Source: Acidobacteriota bacterium
GTDB lineage: Bacteria > Acidobacteriota > Terriglobia > UBA7540
Direction of reading: 5' to 3'
DNA: 5,311 nucleotides
NCBI GenBank assembly: GCA_021789565.1
Contig: JAJYJL010000711.1
Span: 1-5,311, forward strand
Positions within the stretch are counted from its first letter, which is position 1. Every line of letters starts with the position of its first letter. The notes beneath the pieces are model-generated. The model was not told the origin of the DNA. It did not search any database and saw only the letters and a program-made list of their open reading frames with translations. Shown piece by piece: positions 1 to 5,311 of the stretch. The position numbers and the translations under genes are program-made.

Positions 1-1
1 T

Positions 2-727
2 GCGCTGAACCCGCGATTCCAACTGGAGCTCGGGCTGATTAAGATGGTGCACGCCGGCAGGCTGGCGTCGCTTGAAAGCCTGCTGTCTGAACTGACCGGG
101 TCCCGTACCGAGCAGGCAGGCAGGCAGGGAACAGGATCCTCAGCGAGCGTGTCATCTTCCACGCCTGCCGCCGGAAGAAAGAACCAATTCATTCCGCGAT
201 CGGCCTCTCCGGCGCCCGTCCCCGCCCGGCATCCTGAGAGGCCCCAGGGTTCCGAACGGCCGGACGTACTCCCTGAAAGCGCGACGGCAATGCCTGTGCA
301 TTCGACGCCGCCACCCCCTCCGGCATCATTGGCCCAACCCGTTCCGGAGGAGGTCCAAGGCGACCCGCGTTTGAGTAAGATCAAGAGCCTCGCGTTCGGG
401 CAATCCAAACTGCTGAGCAGTTGCCTTGAGCCGGTTGCCGGCTGGCGGTTTGAAAATGGCGAAGTCCGGCTCATCTTTTCGAAAAACGACTCCTGGGCCG
501 CCGACTTCCTGAAAGCCCGCGAGCAGCAGGAAAAGCTCCAGTCGCTGTGCGCGGAGGTGCTGGGGCAGCCCGTCAGAATCTGTGTTACACTCGATGACGA
601 GAAGAGGTCGGGGCTCAAAACCCACCGCAGCGCCCGCGAACGGGCGGAGAGCGACAAAGGGGTTGAAGCACTGGTGAGGAAGTTCCGGTGCACCCTGGTG
701 GACGTGACTGATTTGAGCCGGGAGTGA
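2..727 (+). CDS. dnaX: DNA polymerase III subunit gamma/tau, C-terminal part (5'-truncated by window edge)
   Basis: DnaX is the ATPase core of the clamp loader, which places the sliding beta clamp on primed DNA; the long tau form also contacts polymerase and helicase. Only the last 241 codons are visible, reading in from the left edge in the frame that begins at base 2. Residues 1-33 (NPRFQLELGLIKMVHAGRLA and following) match the helix closing the clamp-loader domain III of DnaX. Residues about 34-118 are a Ser/Pro/Ala-rich linker including a PPPPPA run. Residues about 125-200 form a compact mixed alpha/beta region with WRFENGEVRLIF, and the last 25 residues resemble the terminal helix of long DnaX proteins. 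The ATPase domain with Walker A and zinc module lies outside the window. The stop is 3 nt before ybaB, the classic dnaX-ybaB-recR order. The ATG at 44 is internal, not the real start. Identification rests on the domain III end plus context; the tail alone is poorly conserved. Confidence 0.9.
   Translation, partial: ALNPRFQLELGLIKMVHAGRLASLESLLSELTGSRTEQAGRQGTGSSASVSSSTPAAGRKNQFIPRSASPAPVPARHPERPQGSERPDVLPESATAMPVHSTPPPPPASLAQPVPEEVQGDPRLSKIKSLAFGQSKLLSSCLEPVAGWRFENGEVRLIFSKNDSWAADFLKAREQQEKLQSLCAEVLGQPVRICVTLDDEKRSGLKTHRSARERAESDKGVEALVRKFRCTLVDVTDLSRE
112..127 (+). repeat. Tetranucleotide tandem repeat (GCAG)x4 inside the dnaX linker
   Basis: Four perfect tandem copies of GCAG (followed by another G) lie in the part of dnaX encoding the disordered linker, translated as QAGRQ. 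Because the unit is not a multiple of three, gain or loss of one copy would shift the frame. One alternative frame stops near base 237 and the other near base 374, both before the C-terminal domain. Four copies is short for a hypermutable tract, so this may be chance. Confidence 0.6.
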
Positions 728-730
728 CCG

Positions 731-1045
731 ATGACAAACATGCAACAGGTGCAGCAAATGTTGAAACAGGTGCAGCAATTCCAGGAACAACTCCAGAAGA
801 AACTGGATGACCTGGTGGTGGAATCTTCCACCGGCGGCGGCATGGTAACCGTCAGGATGAACGGGCAGAAGCATCTCGTCTCCGTCGTTATTGATCCGGA
901 GGTTTACAAATCCGGCGACATTGAAATGCTCCAGGATCTGCTGCTGGCTGCTGTTAATGAATCTGCCAGGAAAATCGATGAGCAGGTCGCCAGCCAGATG
1001 GGTTCGCTGGCGGGCGGGCTGAACTTGCCGGGACTCAATTTGTAG
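731..1045 (+). CDS. ybaB: YbaB/EbfC family nucleoid-associated DNA-binding protein
   Basis: This is a 104-aa protein, the normal length for the YbaB/EbfC family of small dimeric DNA-binding proteins associated with the nucleoid. The N-terminal 28 residues are a Gln/Met/Lys-rich amphipathic helix (MQQVQQMLKQVQQFQEQLQK), as in the family. They are followed by the beta region with ESSTGGGMVTVRMNGQ and VVIDPEVY, then a helix with LLLAAVNESARKIDE, and a Gly/Leu/Pro-rich tail (GLNLPGLNL). The ATG at 731 is supported by GGGAG at 720-724 with 6-nt spacing; this Shine-Dalgarno overlaps the last codons of dnaX, which ends 3 nt upstream, so translation is probably coupled. The family is usually found between dnaX and recR, as here. 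Its exact role is not settled in most bacteria; chromosome organisation or help to recombination and repair is the usual proposal. Confidence 0.95.
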   Translation: MTNMQQVQQMLKQVQQFQEQLQKKLDDLVVESSTGGGMVTVRMNGQKHLVSVVIDPEVYKSGDIEMLQDLLLAAVNESARKIDEQVASQMGSLAGGLNLPGLNL

Positions 1046-1083
1046 CTGAATCCTTCCGTGCCACAACCCAGGACTTTCACTGA

Positions 1084-1683
1084 ATGAGCGAATACGCCGC
1101 GCCTTTGGCGCGCCTGATTGAAGAGTTGAAACACCTGCCGGGCATCGGGCAGAAGTCCGCGCAACGCATTGCCTTCCATCTGGAGCGCGCTCCGCGGGAA
1201 GACGTTCAGCGGCTGGCTGAAGCCCTGCTCGACGCCAAGGACAAGATCCGCCTCTGCAGCATCTGCAACAACCTCACGGAATCTGATCCGTGCGAATACT
1301 GTTCCGATCCGCGTCGCGATCCCGAAGTTCTGTGCGTGGTGGAAACTCCCTATAACGTGATTTCTGTGGAGAAGGCGCACGAGTTTCGCGGCCGATATCA
1401 CGTGCTTCACGGCGCGCTGTCCCCGCTGCAAGGCATCGGCCCCGAACAACTCAAGCTGAAAAATCTAATCGACCGACTGAAAGACGGCACGGTCCGGGAA
1501 CTGATCATGGCAACCAGCCCCACCGTGGAAGGCGAAGCCACGGCCGTTTACCTGGCCAAGCTGGTCAAGCCGCTCGGGGTTAAGGTCAGCCGGATTGCCA
1601 TGGGCATTCCCGTCGGTTCTGACCTCGAGTTCGCGGATGAAGTCACCATGCTCCGGGCACTTGAAGGCCGCCGAGAGATGTAG
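1084..1683 (+). CDS. recR: Recombination mediator protein RecR
   Basis: RecR acts with RecO (and RecF) to load RecA onto SSB-coated single-stranded gaps in the RecFOR repair pathway. The 199-aa product has the usual family length and all expected parts in order. A helix-hairpin-helix lies at about 11-33 ([20 protein letters not shown]). A four-cysteine zinc site uses C58, C61, C70 and C73. A Toprim domain at about 81-176 contains [24 protein letters not shown] and SPTVEGEAT. The C-terminal segment is [20 protein letters not shown] followed by a short basic end. The Toprim motif reads TSPTVEG where many relatives have TNPTVEG, a mild substitution. The start at 1084 has AGGA at 1070-1073, 10 nt upstream. 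The gene follows ybaB by 38 nt with no visible terminator or strong promoter between them, so it is probably co-transcribed with dnaX and ybaB. Confidence 0.97.
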   Translation: MSEYAAPLARLIEELKHLPGIGQKSAQRIAFHLERAPREDVQRLAEALLDAKDKIRLCSICNNLTESDPCEYCSDPRRDPEVLCVVETPYNVISVEKAHEFRGRYHVLHGALSPLQGIGPEQLKLKNLIDRLKDGTVRELIMATSPTVEGEATAVYLAKLVKPLGVKVSRIAMGIPVGSDLEFADEVTMLRALEGRREM

Positions 1684-1910
1684 CCGGCAACCCACCTATC
1701 AGGCTCAGTACCTCCCATTCATGAAATAAGCGGGATTTGCAAAGGTCCACTACTTCAGCAGGAACTTGCAGAGGCCTTGCACGGTGCCATGCCCGGGCCT
1801 TCGACCGTCATTCCGAGGGAAAAGAGGTGTTTATTTTTGTTTGTTATCACGGCGGAAAAGCGGATGCTTCGGCAAAGGATATTTGGGGGCAAAGTAGACT
1901 GAGAGTTATA

Positions 1911-1942
1911 CCCGGAGCCACAGAAAACAGGCCGGCTCCGGG
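1911..1942. other. Perfect 9-bp inverted repeat in the convergent intergenic region
   Basis: CCCGGAGCC (1911-1919) and GGCTCCGGG (1934-1942) are exact reverse complements separated by 14 nt. The structure can form in RNA from either strand. On the korB side it lies about 45 nt after the korB stop without a following T run, so there it could act as a stabilising 3' stem rather than a classical terminator. Its right arm overlaps an alternative pairing with 1954-1960. Confidence 0.6.
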
Positions 1943-1954
1943 TGAAACGGACAG

Positions 1955-1980
1955 AGCCGGACATGCCGGCTGGGATTTTT
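1955..1980 (+). terminator. Candidate intrinsic terminator for the dnaX-ybaB-recR operon
   Basis: On the + strand, AGCCGG (1955-1960) and CCGGCT (1966-1971) form a 6-bp GC-rich stem with a 5-nt loop. GGGA follows and then TTTTT at 1976-1980. The orientation fits transcripts arriving from recR, 270 nt upstream, and would stop them 7 nt before the korB end. The 4-nt gap between stem and T tract and the short stem make it a weaker than usual terminator. Confidence 0.45.
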
Positions 1981-1987
1981 CAGGCGC

Positions 1988-3037
1988 CTATTTTAGGCCG
2001 TCCATGATATCGTCAAGCACCTTCTTCGGCGGACGCACAGAGGACTCGGGCAGTGTGGACAGCGGCTCGTCGACGAAGTTCAGCGTCTCCATAAAATCCG
2101 GCTTCTTGGTATCCACGTAGAACAGGCCGGTTACGATCTCCCCCTTGTCGTGAGCCTCAGTCAAAACTCTCAAGGCTTCCGTCTTATTGGTTGGATCGTA
2201 ACCCGAATCCAGCTTCTTCAGGAGCAGGTGAGAACCGTCGTGAAGGGTAATTTCGGTTGTGGATCCGGGGTCATAGTCGGCCGTGATTTCTTCAAAGAAG
2301 GGAATGTAACTCACCTCTTCGACCGGCGCATCGTGGTCACGAACGTAGCTGTAACTTTTGGTCGATCCTACATGATCGTTGAACGTGACGCAGGGCGAAA
2401 TCACATCCAGCATCACCGTTCCGTGATGACCCAAAGCACCTTCCAGCAAAGCCAGCAATTGCTTCTTGTCTCCGGAAAAGGAGCGGCCCACGTAAGTCGC
2501 TCCCAGCATGATAGCCAGCGCGCAGGTGTCGATAGGAGGCATATCGTTCACAACCCCGTTCTTCAGCTTTGAGCCCAGATCAGCGGTGGCGGAAAACTGG
2601 CCTTTGGTCAACCCGTAAACCCCGTTGTCCTCGATAATGTAAATCAGCGGCAGGTTTCGGCGCATCAGGTGGACGAACTGTCCGATTCCGATAGAAGCCG
2701 TGTCGCCATCGCCGCTTACACCAATAGCCACGAGATTTCGGTTGGCAAGCATGCTACCGGTGGCAATGGATGGCATGCGCCCGTGAACCGAGTTGAAGCC
2801 GTGCGAACTGGCAAGAAAATAGGCAGGACTTTTTGAGGAGCATCCAATGCCCGACAGCTTGGCCACGCGGTGCGGTTCAACACCGACCTCATAACACGCC
2901 TCAATAATGCGCTCGGAGATGGCGTTGTGGCCGCAACCTGCGCACAGCGTACTCTTCTTCCCCTTGTAATCGGCGGGAGAAAGCCCGATCCGGTTCACTT
3001 TTCGGGGAGGAGATGGGGGAACAGTAGTCGTCGACAT
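1988..3037 (-). CDS. korB: 2-oxoacid:ferredoxin oxidoreductase, beta subunit (thiamine-diphosphate and [4Fe-4S] subunit)
   Basis: This is the catalytic small subunit of a cytoplasmic enzyme that oxidises a 2-oxoacid with CoA to acyl-CoA, CO2 and reduced ferredoxin. In its 349 residues the four cysteine ligands of the single [4Fe-4S] cluster are visible: C32 and C35 (LCAGCGHN), C66 (GIGCSSK) and C216 (SPCVTFN). This spacing is nearly that of archaeal two-subunit enzymes. The thiamine-diphosphate/Mg motif is GDGD at 109-112 with EDNGVYGLTKGQ at 136-147. A C-terminal domain at about 275-312 (GYDPTNKTEALRVL, GEIVTGLFYVDTKKPDF) matches the beta-subunit C-terminal extension of this superfamily. The ATG directly follows the korA TAA, with AGGAGG at 3049-3054 inside korA (11-nt spacing), so translation is coupled. 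Residues decide neither 2-oxoglutarate nor pyruvate as substrate; the kor symbol reflects closest overall style and is tentative. Confidence 0.93.
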   Translation of the reverse strand: MSTTTVPPSPPRKVNRIGLSPADYKGKKSTLCAGCGHNAISERIIEACYEVGVEPHRVAKLSGIGCSSKSPAYFLASSHGFNSVHGRMPSIATGSMLANRNLVAIGVSGDGDTASIGIGQFVHLMRRNLPLIYIIEDNGVYGLTKGQFSATADLGSKLKNGVVNDMPPIDTCALAIMLGATYVGRSFSGDKKQLLALLEGALGHHGTVMLDVISPCVTFNDHVGSTKSYSYVRDHDAPVEEVSYIPFFEEITADYDPGSTTEITLHDGSHLLLKKLDSGYDPTNKTEALRVLTEAHDKGEIVTGLFYVDTKKPDFMETLNFVDEPLSTLPESSVRPPKKVLDDIMDGLK

Positions 3038-4882
3038 TTACTTCGTGCCCTCCTGGGAAACAATCTCATCGGTAACGCTCCGTGCATCAATGGGAATCCC
3101 CGCATAGTGCCGGATGCTGCGGAGCTTTGGAACATCATCCGCATCGGTTTCCATCCGCAGCAGATCGAACATCTGGCCGTCACGATTCTGCTCCACCACG
3201 TAGACCCGCCGGTGGCGGCGGATAAAATCAAACACCTGCGCGGAAAACGGAAATGCCCGAACGCGGCAATAACTCACCGGCAACTCGTATTCCTGCTTCA
3301 TCTGGTCCAGTGATTCCATGATGGCCCAGTGCGTGGTGCCGTAAGCGATCACGCCAACTTCGGCCCCCGCGTTATCCTGCACAACAGGAGCGGGAACCCG
3401 GGCGCGAGCCGTATTGAACTTCTTTGTCAGCCGGTCCATGTTGTTGACGTAGTCTTCCGGCCGCTCACTGTAAACCGCCGCAGCGTTGTGGCCGCTGCCG
3501 CGGGCAAAATAGGCCGCTTTAGGATGCTTGGTGCCCGGCAAAGTGCGATAACCGATGCCATCGCCGTCAACATCCCGGTAACGCTCAAAACCGCCCAGAC
3601 GCTCCAGGTCTTCCGCGCTGAGGACCTTGCCCCGGTTGATGGGCTTTGAGGGATAAGGGAACGGATCTGACATCCAATTGTTCATGCCCAGGTCAAGATC
3701 GCTCATCACAAAAACCGGCGTCTGGAATTCTTCCGCCAGGTCGAAAGCGTCGACGGCCATCGTAAAGCATTCTTCCACGGAGCAAGGAATCAGCATCAGA
3801 TGCTTGGTGTCGCCGTGGGAGAGGAGCGCGTTCTTAATGATGTCGCCCTGCTGGGTGCGCGTGGGCAATCCGGTGGAAGGCCCCGTGCGCTGGACATCAA
3901 AAATGACCGCCGGAATTTCTGCATAGTAGCCCAGGCCCACAAACTCTGACATCAGAGAAATGCCGGGGCCAGAGGTGGCCGTCATGGCCCGGGCGCCCGC
4001 CCAGCCTGCGCCCATCACCATCCCGATGGCCGCCAGTTCATCCTCCGCCTGCACAATAGCAAAAGTCGCCTTGCCGGTTTCCGGATCGATGCGGTAGCGC
4101 TTCATATAGCTGCTCAGCGTTTCGGCCAGTGACGATGACGGTGTAATCGGATACCACGTGCAGACCGTCACGCCGCCAAACATCGCGCCCATTGCCGCAG
4201 CTGAGTTGCCGTCAATAATAATCTTCCCACGCGTCGCGTCCATCCGCTCAAGGTAGAATTGGCCCTGCTTGGGAAGGTTCTGCGCGGCGTATTCGTAACC
4301 CGCCTGGGCAGCGGCAAAATTCAGGTCGACGGCGCTGGGCTTCTTTCGGAACTGTTTCTTGAGCGCCCCGTGGACTTCTTCCATGGGAATACCCAGCAGT
4401 TTGGCCAGCACGCCGTCGTAAATCATGTTGCGCACCAGCTTGCCCAGCTTTGCGTTCGGGCAGACCGGAGCAACCAGCGTGTCAAAAGGAACAGGGTAAA
4501 AAATCAGGTCGTCGCGCAGCCTTTGCAAATTCAACTTCTCATCGAACACAACGCTGGCGCCGGCACTAAGAGACGTCACATCTTCCTCGGCCGTTTCCGG
4601 ATTCATCGCGACCAGGAAATCAATCTCCTTCCGCCGGGCGATATACCCGTATTTGGACGCCCGGATTGTGTACCAGGTCGGCAATCCTGCAATGTTCGAT
4701 GGAAACAGGTTCTTGCCGGATACCGGAATACCCATCCCAAAGATAGAGCGCAGCAGGACGGTGTTAGCGCTCTGACTGCCGGACCCATTCACAGTGGCTA
4801 TTTGAATACTAAGATCGTTGACAACTTTTTCCTGTCTGGACGAAGCATCAGCTTCTTTGACAGCAAGGTCTGTCGTTCCCAT
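3038..4882 (-). CDS. korA: 2-oxoacid:ferredoxin oxidoreductase, fused gamma-alpha subunit
   Basis: This is the large subunit, partner of the downstream korB product. The 614 residues show a short polar N-terminus (1-24), then a gamma-type domain at about 25-200 with NGSGSQSAN at 32-40, PSNIAGLPTW at 61-70 and CPNAKLGKLVRNM at 141-153. The alpha (pyrimidine-binding) domain starts at about 222: GNSAAAMGAMFGG, the signature YPITPSS (244-250), QAEDELAAIGMVMGAGWAGA, TSGPGISLMSEF (303-314) and QRTGPSTGLPTRTQQGD (331-347). The C-terminal transketolase-like domain at about 508-600 has VIAYGTTHWA, VRAFPF and VYVVEQNRDGQM. There is no CxxCxxC ferredoxin motif, so the only cluster in the complex is in KorB and electrons go to a separate ferredoxin not encoded here. 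The start is supported by GAGGA 5 nt before the ATG (minus-strand TCGAGGAATTCC). The gamma glycine motif is unusual for the fold. Substrate is inferred as 2-oxoglutarate or pyruvate. Confidence 0.93.
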   Translation of the reverse strand: MGTTDLAVKEADASSRQEKVVNDLSIQIATVNGSGSQSANTVLLRSIFGMGIPVSGKNLFPSNIAGLPTWYTIRASKYGYIARRKEIDFLVAMNPETAEEDVTSLSAGASVVFDEKLNLQRLRDDLIFYPVPFDTLVAPVCPNAKLGKLVRNMIYDGVLAKLLGIPMEEVHGALKKQFRKKPSAVDLNFAAAQAGYEYAAQNLPKQGQFYLERMDATRGKIIIDGNSAAAMGAMFGGVTVCTWYPITPSSSLAETLSSYMKRYRIDPETGKATFAIVQAEDELAAIGMVMGAGWAGARAMTATSGPGISLMSEFVGLGYYAEIPAVIFDVQRTGPSTGLPTRTQQGDIIKNALLSHGDTKHLMLIPCSVEECFTMAVDAFDLAEEFQTPVFVMSDLDLGMNNWMSDPFPYPSKPINRGKVLSAEDLERLGGFERYRDVDGDGIGYRTLPGTKHPKAAYFARGSGHNAAAVYSERPEDYVNNMDRLTKKFNTARARVPAPVVQDNAGAEVGVIAYGTTHWAIMESLDQMKQEYELPVSYCRVRAFPFSAQVFDFIRRHRRVYVVEQNRDGQMFDLLRMETDADDVPKLRSIRHYAGIPIDARSVTDEIVSQEGTK

Positions 4883-4942
4883 GGAATTCCTCGAAGAAAA
4901 ATATGGATGGTTTGGTACTCATGTTCATTGCGAGTGGCCTTC

Positions 4943-4971
4943 AACGTAAGCCGGGTTATCGACGACGCCAA
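4943..4971 (-). promoter_or_regulatory. Weak candidate sigma70-type promoter for korAB
   Basis: On the minus strand TTGGCG (4966-4971, 4 of 6 consensus matches) is followed after 17 nt by TACGTT (4943-4948, 3 of 6 matches). Transcription would start near 4936, giving a leader of about 54 nt before korA. The match is poor by itself; the position, the ideal spacing and the overlap of the -35 box with a perfect palindrome are what favour it. Confidence 0.25.
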
Positions 4972-4982
4972 TACATGTATTG
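4969..4982. promoter_or_regulatory. Perfect 14-bp palindrome, candidate operator upstream of korA
   Basis: CAATACATGTATTG is an exact palindrome without spacer, 86 nt before the korA start codon, and its edge overlaps the candidate -35 box of korAB. AT-rich perfect palindromes of this size in a promoter region commonly bind homodimeric helix-turn-helix regulators. A degenerate half-like site, CATGTTCATTG, occurs at 4920-4930. I do not recognise the motif as that of a particular regulator. Confidence 0.45.
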
Positions 4983-5202
4983 AGCTTCTCGATGAGGGCT
5001 GAGGATATGAGGCGTCGAATCGTGGCGGGTCCTCTACCTGGTTTCCTTCCAGCTCTCTCTCGGCCGACGCGCGGCCGCGTAAGCTCTCAGGGCCATGATA
5101 GCACAATTCTGCAAGGTGTAAACACTACTGAACACGCTCCCATCTGCACTGCCGCAGTGATCAATTCTTGTCCACTCGAAACCGTAGATTGCCGTCGCAT
5201 GC

Positions 5203-5232
5203 TTCAGAACCTCTAATCTGCCATCTTATAAT
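5203..5232 (+). promoter_or_regulatory. Candidate + strand promoter pointing out of the window
   Basis: A perfect TATAAT box at 5227-5232 is preceded after 18 nt by TTCAGA (5203-5208, 4 of 6 matches to TTGACA). It would drive transcription to the right, divergent from korAB, towards a gene whose coding sequence mostly lies beyond the edge. A frame open to the end begins at ATG 5256, but it has no good ribosome binding site. A perfect -10 box alone can arise by chance. Confidence 0.25.
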
Positions 5233-5311
5233 TGCGCCGCTCCGTGCGGGATCGGATGAAAGGTACTTGCGCCTACCCGCCCATGCGACGCTCCCGATGC
5301 AGGATGATCGG

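Larger units (their letters stand above)
1684..1987. other. 304-bp intergenic region between convergent recR and korB; no gene seen
   Basis: I find no convincing coding sequence on either strand: open frames here have unnatural composition and run antisense into korB. The first 220 bases hold a T-rich stretch at about 1829-1847 (TTTATTTTTGTTTG), preceded by a weak 6-bp stem with one G-T pair (1798-1803 with 1814-1819). The last 80 bases hold the GC-rich hairpins described separately. The region is the shared 3' end of two convergent operons. Confidence 0.8.
4883..5311. other. 429-bp region upstream of korA; leader and regulatory DNA, no supportable gene
   Basis: Open frames here are short, overlap korA antisense or lack a ribosome binding site, and none gives a recognisable protein. 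From left to right the region holds the korA ribosome binding site, a weak minus-strand promoter, a 14-bp perfect palindrome, a GC-rich palindrome CGCGGCCGCG (5070-5079), a small CACTG-CCG-CAGTG hairpin (5147-5159) and a + strand TATAAT box. At the right edge several frames stay open on both strands, for example + from ATG 5256 and a minus-strand tail ending in TAG at 5273-5275. The fragments are too short to call. Confidence 0.65.

Noticed and set aside
481..487. GAAAAAC heptamer in dnaX as a programmed -1 frameshift site for a gamma form
   Set aside because: In the reading frame it is G AAA AAC, an imperfect slippery heptamer, and the -1 frame stays open for about 40 codons, so it would not give the short gamma product expected. 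No clear stimulatory stem was seen.
326..1066. 246-codon open frame on the minus strand across dnaX and ybaB
   Set aside because: It lies antisense to two confidently identified genes; its His/Leu/Gln-rich composition is typical of a reverse-strand shadow in GC-rich DNA, and no family motif is visible.
904..1449. 181-codon minus-strand open frame across ybaB and recR
   Set aside because: It is antisense to the well-supported ybaB and recR genes and shows no recognisable domain.
1737..2120. 127-codon + strand open frame in the recR-korB gap
   Set aside because: It runs antisense into the conserved end of korB, has no convincing ribosome binding site and reads as low-quality Ser/Gly-rich protein; it also passes through the hairpin region.
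4259..5002. 247-codon + strand open frame antisense to the korA 5' half
   Set aside because: korA on the other strand is conserved along its whole length; this frame has no domain signature and is explained by codon bias on the opposite strand.
4798..5106. 102-codon minus-strand open frame upstream of and overlapping korA
   Set aside because: It overlaps the korA start in another frame, has no ribosome binding site I can see and no recognisable motif; the overlapped DNA is better explained as the korA leader.
4980..5216. 78-codon + strand open frame in the right intergenic region
   Set aside because: It begins at a non-ATG codon inside the palindrome area with no ribosome binding site, and the predicted protein resembles nothing known to me.
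5273..5311. Minus-strand C-terminal tail (PIILHRERRMGG then TAG) entering from the right edge
   Set aside because: It could be the end of a neighbouring gene, but only 12 codons are visible and the other minus frames are also open at the edge, so the frame cannot be chosen.

Overview
The window (5311 bp, moderately high GC) holds five protein-coding genes in two convergent blocks. It looks like chromosomal housekeeping DNA from a free-living bacterium. Acidobacteriota is my best guess, from the style of the KorA/KorB proteins and the gene content. No 16S rRNA or other decisive marker is present, so that placement is an inference of moderate to low confidence.

Left block (+ strand, 1-1683): the 3' end of dnaX (clamp-loader tau/gamma subunit, cut by the left edge), then ybaB/ebfC (small nucleoid-associated protein), then recR (recombination mediator). 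The spacings are 3 nt and 38 nt, so this is the widely conserved dnaX-ybaB-recR replication/repair operon. A (GCAG)4 tandem repeat lies in the DnaX linker.

Middle (1684-1987, 304 bp): no credible gene. Its right end holds three mutually exclusive GC-rich hairpins, the last followed by TTTTT on the + strand. This is probably the terminator of the recR operon, arranged like an attenuator.

Right block (- strand, 4882 down to 1988): korA and korB, encoding a two-subunit 2-oxoacid:ferredoxin oxidoreductase. The large subunit is a gamma-alpha fusion of 614 aa. The small subunit (349 aa) carries the thiamine-diphosphate site and all four [4Fe-4S] cysteines. The korA stop codon abuts the korB start codon, which indicates translational coupling. 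The enzyme would oxidatively decarboxylate a 2-oxoacid (2-oxoglutarate or pyruvate most likely) to an acyl-CoA and reduced ferredoxin.

Right end (4883-5311, 429 bp): no supportable gene. It contains the korA leader with a good ribosome binding site, a perfect 14-bp palindrome (CAATACATGTATTG) positioned like an operator, and a + strand TATAAT box that may drive a gene starting beyond the window.

I see no mobile element, CRISPR array, rRNA or tRNA, and no clearly novel multi-gene system. The observations worth checking are regulatory: the palindrome upstream of korA, the alternative hairpin array between the convergent operons, and the variant N-terminal domain of KorA.
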